The notes beneath the pieces are model-generated. The model did no database searches, had not been told where the DNA came from, and saw only the letters and a program-made list of their open reading frames with translations. This document shows positions 27,140-33,317 of a DNA stretch of 33,317 bases, one piece after another; the first letter of the stretch is position 1, and each line of letters opens with the position of its first letter. The translations under genes and the position numbers were made by a program. The DNA comes from Gammaproteobacteria bacterium RIFCSPLOWO2_02_FULL_61_13 (GTDB lineage Bacteria; Pseudomonadota; Gammaproteobacteria; Eutrophobiales; Eutrophobiaceae): contig MGYT01000183.1 of the NCBI GenBank assembly GCA_001801865.1, positions 55,756-89,072 on the forward strand. The letters run 5' to 3'.

Positions 27140-28254
27140 TGCTGCAGCTCCTTGACCGCCATCATTATGCCGGCGGCAATCCTGTCCAGCGGCAATACTT
27201 TCGCGGCGGCGCCGAGTTTCACCGCCTCCCCTGGCATGCCCCAAACGACGCTGCTCTTTTCATCCTGCGCTATTGTAATCGATCCCGCCTGTTTCATTTC
27301 CGCCATGCCCCGTGCGCCATCCGCACCCATGCCGGTAAGAATGACGCCGATACCGTTGCGCCCCGCGCTGCGCGCCACGGATTGAAACAACACGTCGACA
27401 GACGGCATGTGCCGGTTCACCAGCGGCCCGTTGTTCAGTTCGCAGCGGTAGCGGGCGCCGTCACGCCTGAGCAGCAGGTGCTTGTCGCCGGGGGCGATGT
27501 ATACATGACCCGGCAACACCGGCTGGCCGTCCTCCGCCTCGCACACCGTCAGGTCGGTGATCTGATCCATGCGCTTTGCAAACGCACTGCTGAACACCGG
27601 GGGAATATGCTGGGCCACCAGCGTCCCCGGGCAGTCCGGGGGCAACTGCATCAGCACGTCCTTTATCGCCTCGGTGCCCCCGGTGGAGGCGCCAATGGCA
27701 ATGATTTTTTCAGTGGTGCGCAGGCGCGGCGGCTGAATTGGCCGCGGGATGGGCATGGTCGCCGGATACTTTTCATCACTGTGGCCGGCGCCCTTGGGAC
27801 GCACCGGCGCCTCGGGCGCCGGGACTGTCGCGCGCGCGGTCACATGGACACGGGCTGCGGCCTTCAATTTCCCGGTGATTTCCGCGGCGTAATCCTGCAG
27901 CGTCGCGCTGACATCTATCCTTGGCTTGCTGACAAAGTCCACGGCGCCCGCCGCCAGTGCATCCAGCGTGACCTCGGCCCCGTTCTCGGTCAGGCTGGAC
28001 ACCATGAGGACGGGCATGGGCCGCAACCGCATCAGGTGGCGCAGGAAGCTGATGCCGTCCATTTTCGGCATTTCGACGTCCAGTGTGAGCACGTCCGGAT
28101 TCAATTCCTTGATTTTCCGGCGCGCAACCTCGGGATCCATGGCCGTACCGACCACTTCGATCTCCGGATCCGAGTTCAGGATCTCGGTGAGCAGTTTGCG
28201 CACCAGCGCCGAATCGTCGATGACCAGGACCCGGATTTTTTTTGTGTCAGCCAC
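27136..28254 (-). CDS. cheB: Chemotaxis protein-glutamate methylesterase CheB
   Basis: REC VLVIDDSALVRKLL..LTLDVEMPKMDG; methylesterase AIGASTGGTEAI, QHIPPVFSSAFAKRMD, GVILTGMGADGARG. Confidence 0.96.
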   Translation of the reverse strand: MADTKKIRVLVIDDSALVRKLLTEILNSDPEIEVVGTAMDPEVARRKIKELNPDVLTLDVEMPKMDGISFLRHLMRLRPMPVLMVSSLTENGAEVTLDALAAGAVDFVSKPRIDVSATLQDYAAEITGKLKAAARVHVTARATVPAPEAPVRPKGAGHSDEKYPATMPIPRPIQPPRLRTTEKIIAIGASTGGTEAIKDVLMQLPPDCPGTLVAQHIPPVFSSAFAKRMDQITDLTVCEAEDGQPVLPGHVYIAPGDKHLLLRRDGARYRCELNNGPLVNRHMPSVDVLFQSVARSAGRNGIGVILTGMGADGARGMAEMKQAGSITIAQDEKSSVVWGMPGEAVKLGAAAKVLPLDRIAAGIMMAVKELQQ

Positions 28255-28256
28255 GG

Positions 28257-28907
28257 TCAGAATAAATCCACAGCGCCGCGTACCGGCTGATTTCTGAGGG
28301 TTTCCAGGTAGGTCCGTTCACGCTGAATCAGGGTCTCATTGTGCAGCCGCAGCAGTTTTTTGACCCGGGCCCGGCCGCTGGCCGGATAGTAGACCAGCTT
28401 GCGCGGATACTCCCCGCCCAGGTCCTCGGATTCCACGCGCAGGTTTTCCATTTTAAGGTAGCCGCGAACAAATTCGATGTTGTTGCCGCCAATATCCGTG
28501 GTGATATCCAGCAACCGTCCGCCGCCAAACAGTTTGATCTCCAGGCGTTCGCGCCTGCCGCCCTGAATGAGTATGCAGTTGATGAGCCGCTCCATGGCAA
28601 CATTGCCATAACGCAGGGCCATGTCCACGGGACTGTCCCGCCATTCATCCCGCATGCGCGCGCTGTCCGGCAGCATGAAATGGTTCATGCCGCCGATGCC
28701 CAGGTGAATGTCACGAATGCACGCCGACACGCAGGACCCCAATACCGTCGAGATCATTTCCCCATGGGTGCTGACGTAATACTCGCCCTGGATGATTTTG
28801 GCGGCGAAGATCTGATGCTGGTTGTCCCAATAACGCTTGATGTGGTCGAAGCCGGGCAACACGTCCGGCAGCGCATGATAAAGACGCGTGGTATCCGTAC
28901 TGGTCAT
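28257..28907 (-). CDS. cheD: Chemoreceptor glutamine deamidase CheD
   Basis: STVLGSCVSACIRDIHLGIGGMNHFMLP (CheD Cys/His region), GGNNIEFVRGYL. Confidence 0.93.
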   Translation of the reverse strand: MTSTDTTRLYHALPDVLPGFDHIKRYWDNQHQIFAAKIIQGEYYVSTHGEMISTVLGSCVSACIRDIHLGIGGMNHFMLPDSARMRDEWRDSPVDMALRYGNVAMERLINCILIQGGRRERLEIKLFGGGRLLDITTDIGGNNIEFVRGYLKMENLRVESEDLGGEYPRKLVYYPASGRARVKKLLRLHNETLIQRERTYLETLRNQPVRGAVDLF

Positions 28908-29755
28908 CAATGCATTTTCCGGTAGATGGTGCGTCCGACCAACTGGAACCGGTCGCTCAGCCCATGCAGGTTTTCGGAATGCCCGAGAAACAGATAGCCC
29001 GGATCGGACAGCATGTCGGCAAACCGGTTGAAGAGCGTGCGCTGCGTGTCCTTGTCGAAGTAGATGACGACGTTGCGGCAGAATATGACATCAAAGGGGC
29101 CGCGCATGGGCCACGCATCCTTGAGATTAAGGTGCCGGAAGAAAATACGCTGCTGCAGGTTCGGGTGCACACGGATCAGACCCGCATGCCGATTCGTTCC
29201 CCGGCGAAACCAGTTGCTGCGCAGCGCGAGGGGAATGTCCTCGATCTGCGATTCCGGATAGATACCGGCCCTGGCCTTCGCCAGAATTCCGGTGTCCAGG
29301 TCCGTGGCCAGAATCTTTACATCCCAGTCCCGCAACTGCGGGCATTCCTGCAAGGTCAGCTCAATGGTATAGGGCTCCTCGCCGGAGGAACATCCTGCCG
29401 ACCAGATCCGGGCCTTGCGGCGACCGCGCGCGACGGACGCCTCCACCAGCTCCGGGATCACCGACTCACGCAGGAAATCGAAATGATGGGACTCGCGGAA
29501 GAAGCGGGTCACATTGGTTGTCAGGGCATTGATGCATTGCCGCAGTTCCCCGGCGTCGCCACGTAGCCGTTCACAATAAACGACAAAGGAATCCAGACCC
29601 AGCGCTCGCAGCCGCTTGGCGAGCCGTGCGTAGACCAGTTCACGCTTGCCACTGTCGATCTTTATCCCGGCATGGCCATATACCAGACTGGAGATGAACC
29701 GGAATTCGGTATCGGCCAGCTCAAATTCGTGCTGCGCGGCAGTTGGTCCGATCAT
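28907..29755 (-). CDS. cheR: Chemotaxis protein methyltransferase CheR
   Basis: TNVTRFFRESHHFDFL, RIWSAGCSSGEEPYTIEL, ILATDLDTGILAKA, FDVIFCRNVVIYFD. Confidence 0.96.
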   Translation of the reverse strand: MIGPTAAQHEFELADTEFRFISSLVYGHAGIKIDSGKRELVYARLAKRLRALGLDSFVVYCERLRGDAGELRQCINALTTNVTRFFRESHHFDFLRESVIPELVEASVARGRRKARIWSAGCSSGEEPYTIELTLQECPQLRDWDVKILATDLDTGILAKARAGIYPESQIEDIPLALRSNWFRRGTNRHAGLIRVHPNLQQRIFFRHLNLKDAWPMRGPFDVIFCRNVVIYFDKDTQRTLFNRFADMLSDPGYLFLGHSENLHGLSDRFQLVGRTIYRKMH

Positions 29756-29853
29756 GGTTCATCCGCCACACCCGGCACGGGCCCGCCGACGTGACCTGCC
29801 CTGCCGCCCGGGGCCATTGCTGCGGGACTTCCGGCCATGGTCCAAGGTACCCC

Positions 29854-31563
29854 TCAGAATTCCTTCCAGTCGCTGTCATCCTCGGTCTGTAACTTCGGGA
29901 TCGCCCGGTGCGCGGGTCCCGCGTGCGCCATCATCCCCTGGTGGCCGGCCCCGGCACCCGCCAGGGACCTGGGCGCCGCGGTTGCGCGCACAGTCTTTTG
30001 TTGCGCCTTCATCCGCTTCTGCTCTTCGTCCTCGGGAACCTTGAAGAATTCCACCATGGAACGGAGATCGTGGGCCTGGGCACCCATGTTTTCGGCGGCA
30101 GCCGCGGCCTCCTCCACCAGGGCGGCGTTCTGTTGCGTCATCTCGTCCATTTGCAGCACGGCCTTGTTGACCTGGTTGATGCCGGCCGCCTGTTCCTGGC
30201 TGGCCGCCGCGATCTCGGCCACGATGTCGCTGACTTTTTTCACCGAGGCGACAATCTCCTCGAGCATCTTGCCGGATTCATCCACCAGGTTCGCCCCGTC
30301 ACTGGTCTTGTTCAGGCTGTCCTGGATCAGGGCCTTAATCTCCTTGGCCGCGGTAGCGCTGCGCCCGGCCAGATTGCGCACCTCGGTGGCCACCACGGCG
30401 AAGCCCCTGCCCTGTTCTCCGGCGCGCGCTGCCTCCACCGCTGCATTCAGGGCCAGCAGGTTCGTTTGAAACGCAATCTCGTCGATCACGCTGATGATGT
30501 CGGCAATACGTTTGCTGGAGCCGCTGATTTCTCCCATTGCGGACACCGTCTTCTTCACCACCTGTCCGCCCTTGTCCGCCTGTTCGCGCGCAGCGGCGGC
30601 CAGTTGATTGGCCTGTTGGGCGTTGTCGGCATTCTGGCGCACCGTGCTGGTCATCTCCTCCATGGAGGAGGCCACTTCTTCGAGGCTGGAGGCCTGTTCC
30701 TGGGTGCGCTGGGAGAGATTGGCGTTGCCCTGGGCCACCTGATCGGCAGCCATACTCACTTCATTCGCCCCTTCCCGGATACCGCTGATCACCTTGCCGA
30801 GACTCTCCTGCATGACACATAGCGCGTTGAACAAGTCGGAAATTTCGTCACCTTCGGACTGATAAAGCTTATGGGACAGATTGCCCTTGGCGATGGTATC
30901 CAGCACCCGATGCGCATCAATTACATGGACCGTGACAAGTCTTCTGGCCACGTAGTAGGAGAAAACGCACAGCAACACGCCGAACCCGACCACGAGCAGG
31001 ATGGTCGTGTTCATGAGTTTGCGGAGGGCGCTGAGGAAATCGTCCTTCTTGACCCCGACGTAGAGTATGCCGACCACATCGCCGGAGGCATCGATGATCG
31101 GGTCGTAGGCGGTGAAATAACCCACACCCAGGATGTCGGCTTCCCCCCGGTATGGTTTCTTTTCCTTGAAAATCGAGTCATATACCGGGCCCTGGTCCAG
31201 GGTTGTGCCGATGGCACGGGTGTTGTCGGACTTCATCACATTTGTCGTTACGCGCACATCGCGCATGAAAATGGTGGCAGTTCCCCCGACCAGCGCCCTG
31301 ATTTTGTCGACTATCTCGTATGCCCCCATCAATGACGTGGCCCCGGCATATAATTCGTTATCCCTGATGGAAAAGTCGTCGCCTGATAGTTTCAGGATCT
31401 CCCAGGCCACGCGAATGTTGGACTCCTGCCGTTCAATTGCCTGGCGGCGCATTTCCTTATCCAGCAAGGCTGAACCCGCCAGCATGATGAATATGCTTGA
31501 CAGCACTATCACTGCTGCATTCAGCGCGGTCATCTTGGTGTCGATGGACATTTTGCCTAACAT
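29854..31563 (-). CDS. Methyl-accepting chemotaxis protein with Cache-like sensor
   Basis: TM-Cache-like ([25 protein letters not shown])-TM-HAMP; tip [44 protein letters not shown] ribosome-binding site before ATG at 31563. Confidence 0.95.
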   Translation of the reverse strand: MLGKMSIDTKMTALNAAVIVLSSIFIMLAGSALLDKEMRRQAIERQESNIRVAWEILKLSGDDFSIRDNELYAGATSLMGAYEIVDKIRALVGGTATIFMRDVRVTTNVMKSDNTRAIGTTLDQGPVYDSIFKEKKPYRGEADILGVGYFTAYDPIIDASGDVVGILYVGVKKDDFLSALRKLMNTTILLVVGFGVLLCVFSYYVARRLVTVHVIDAHRVLDTIAKGNLSHKLYQSEGDEISDLFNALCVMQESLGKVISGIREGANEVSMAADQVAQGNANLSQRTQEQASSLEEVASSMEEMTSTVRQNADNAQQANQLAAAAREQADKGGQVVKKTVSAMGEISGSSKRIADIISVIDEIAFQTNLLALNAAVEAARAGEQGRGFAVVATEVRNLAGRSATAAKEIKALIQDSLNKTSDGANLVDESGKMLEEIVASVKKVSDIVAEIAAASQEQAAGINQVNKAVLQMDEMTQQNAALVEEAAAAAENMGAQAHDLRSMVEFFKVPEDEEQKRMKAQQKTVRATAAPRSLAGAGAGHQGMMAHAGPAHRAIPKLQTEDDSDWKEF

Positions 31564-31606
31564 GAGCATGTCTCCTTCATTTTCCGTACCCTTCAACAGC
31601 AGAAAT

Positions 31607-31981
31607 TTACGCAGTCACACCAATCTGCGCCTGCAAACCCAGCAACCCGGATACGTCCATAAGCGCCGGTGAACATCCAGACCAGTTGAGGCTCCGGTTC
31701 CGACCCTGGAGTGCGCGCCGGAACGCGACCAATACCTGCATGCCTGCCGTGTCCACGGTTTCGACGGCGCTGCCGTCGACGCAGACATCGCCACCGCTTT
31801 CGACCATTGCCAGCAACTCGGCGCGCAATGTTTCGGCGCCGCTGATGGTGAGCGCCGGCCCGAGGATAAAGGTCCGGGCCTGGGCCGGGACCGGTCCGGT
31901 CTCCGGCGCCACGGCGGCATTCCGGACCGGCGGCGAACCAGCCGGGGATGCCGGTGTCCTGGACCTTGGTTTTCTCGCCAT
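31607..31981 (-). CDS. STAS-domain protein
   Basis: [48 protein letters not shown]. Confidence 0.82.
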   Translation of the reverse strand: MARKPRSRTPASPAGSPPVRNAAVAPETGPVPAQARTFILGPALTISGAETLRAELLAMVESGGDVCVDGSAVETVDTAGMQVLVAFRRALQGRNRSLNWSGCSPALMDVSGLLGLQAQIGVTA

Positions 31982-31986
31982 CTCGC

Positions 31987-32496
31987 TCAGCCGCCTTCCG
32001 CCACATTCTGCATGATGCCGGAATCGACCAACCTGTCGACATCAAGCAGGATGATCATTTTCCCGTCCACCGTAGCCAGGCCGGTTACATAATCAGTGCT
32101 GATGGCGCCGCCAAGTTCGGGCGCCGCCCGCACCGACTCATGGCGTACGCTATATACCTCCGACACGGCATCCACGATCAGGCCCACCGTGCGTTCCTTG
32201 TCGCCCACCTTCACTCGCACCACGACAATCACCGTGGTCTTGCCAAATTCCCTGCACTCCAGGGAAAAACGGCGGCGCAAATCCACTATTGGAACCACCG
32301 TGCCGCGCAGGTTGATGACTCCGAGAATGTATTCGGCGGTATTGGGCAACAGCGTGGGCGTCTCCCAACTGCGGATTTCGCGCACCTTCAGAATGTCCAC
32401 ACCATACTCCTCCCCCGCCAGGACGAAGGTCAGGTATTGCCTGCTGTTGGTCGCGTCATCGGCGGCGCCGTCCTGGTATCTGATCTGGGAGCTCAT
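31987..32496 (-). CDS. cheW: Chemotaxis coupling protein CheW
   Basis: YLTFVLAGEEYGVDILKVREIRSWETPTLLPNTAEYILGVINLRGTVVPIVDLRRRF; AGGAGG before ATG at 32496. Confidence 0.95.
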   Translation of the reverse strand: MSSQIRYQDGAADDATNSRQYLTFVLAGEEYGVDILKVREIRSWETPTLLPNTAEYILGVINLRGTVVPIVDLRRRFSLECREFGKTTVIVVVRVKVGDKERTVGLIVDAVSEVYSVRHESVRAAPELGGAISTDYVTGLATVDGKMIILLDVDRLVDSGIMQNVAEGG

Positions 32497-32509
32497 CCTC
32501 TGCACCTCC

Positions 32510-33317
32510 TCATCTTGCGTTGACGGCCAGCGGCGCGGGTGCGCGTTGTTTTTTGGCCCCGCACATCTGCAGCAACCCGGGAATGTCCACGATTATCGCG
32601 ATGGCGCCGTCGCCGAGGACGGTCGCGCCGATCAACCCCTGAACCGCCCGAAAGTTTGTCTCCAGGCTCTTGATGACCACCTGTTGCTGCCCGACCATGT
32701 CTTCCACGAACAGGGCGGCCTTCTGATGCCCGGCATCGACGATTATCATCAAGCCCTGCTCAAGATTGGTCACCAACGGCGCAATGCCGAAGGCCTCATG
32801 CAGGCGGATGACGGGGATGTATTCATCGCGGAATCGATAGACTTCGCTTTCGCCGGCGATGTGATTGACCATGCCCGGTTTCACCTGCACCGATTCGATG
32901 ATGTTGAGCACCGGTATGACGACGATCTGAGTGCCGACGCGGGCAAGTTGCGCATCCAGGATCGCAAGCGTCAGCGGCAGCTTTATCGTGAAGGTACTGC
33001 CCTGACCCGGAACCGAGGCCACACTGACGCTGCCCCCCAAATCGTTGATATTGCGCCGCACCACGTCCATGCCGACCCCGCGGCCGGATACAGCGCTGAT
33101 CCCCGGCGCCGTGGTAAATCCGGCCTGGAAGATCAGGTCGTGAATCTCCGCCTCCGTCAATTCTTCGTCCGCGGAGATGAGCATATTCTCCCGCGCCTTT
33201 TCCAGGATGGCGGAAACATTCAGGCCGCCCCCGTCATCCTGCACCTCGATGATGATGTTGCCGCCCTCCTGCCGCGCGACGATAAGCAGTCGGCCCGCCG
33301 CCGGCTTTCCGGCCGCG
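32510..33317 (-). CDS. cheA: Chemotaxis histidine kinase CheA, C-terminal part (partial, runs off window)
   Basis: IIIEVQDDGGGLN, GRGVGMDVVRRNI, GQGSTFTIKLPLTLAI then CheW-like regulatory domain; frame stays open to window end. Confidence 0.93.
   Translation of the reverse strand, partial: AAGKPAAGRLLIVARQEGGNIIIEVQDDGGGLNVSAILEKARENMLISADEELTEAEIHDLIFQAGFTTAPGISAVSGRGVGMDVVRRNINDLGGSVSVASVPGQGSTFTIKLPLTLAILDAQLARVGTQIVVIPVLNIIESVQVKPGMVNHIAGESEVYRFRDEYIPVIRLHEAFGIAPLVTNLEQGLMIIVDAGHQKAALFVEDMVGQQQVVIKSLETNFRAVQGLIGATVLGDGAIAIIVDIPGLLQMCGAKKQRAPAPLAVNAR

Noticed and set aside
27079-28290. 403-aa plus-strand ORF opposite cheB
   Set aside because: Antisense shadow of cheB, which has full catalytic motifs
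1-33317. tRNA, rRNA, transposase or prophage genes
   Set aside because: None recognised by eye on either strand; apart from short intergenic stretches the window is filled by protein-coding genes

Overview
High-GC, densely coding proteobacterial (probably gammaproteobacterial) window dominated by signal transduction. From left to right: (i) a minus-strand Tad/Flp-type pilin cluster (Flp-like pilin, TadG-like, TadE-like, start of a secreted protein); (ii) a YceI-family protein; (iii) a plus-strand block of an MBL-fold protein with an altered metal motif, a DUF2783 protein, a TolC-like outer membrane protein, a DevB/HlyD-like adaptor, two DevC-like permeases and a DevA-like ATPase fused to a C-terminal cyclic-nucleotide-binding domain; (iv) a minus-strand set of orphan OmpR-type regulator, REC-class III nucleotide cyclase and HPt protein; (v) a plus-strand Pil/Chp-like chemosensory operon (REC-degenerate GGDEF/EAL, pseudoREC-REC, CheW, PilJ-like MCP, CheA-REC hybrid, two CheW-like proteins, REC-Ser/Thr kinase, CheY); (vi) a convergent intergenic repeat region with stacked hairpins; (vii) a minus-strand chemotaxis operon (CheA, CheW, STAS, MCP, CheR, CheD, CheB, CheZ-like, second REC-Ser/Thr kinase). 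The most interesting feature is that both convergent chemosensory operons carry a REC-Ser/Thr kinase. The REC domains of those kinases and of the FimX-like protein share a recognisable sequence signature. A STAS protein with Thr at the usual phosphoacceptor position, a REC-cyclase and a cNMP-binding ABC ATPase lie nearby. All functional links are inference from sequence and gene order; no searches were run.
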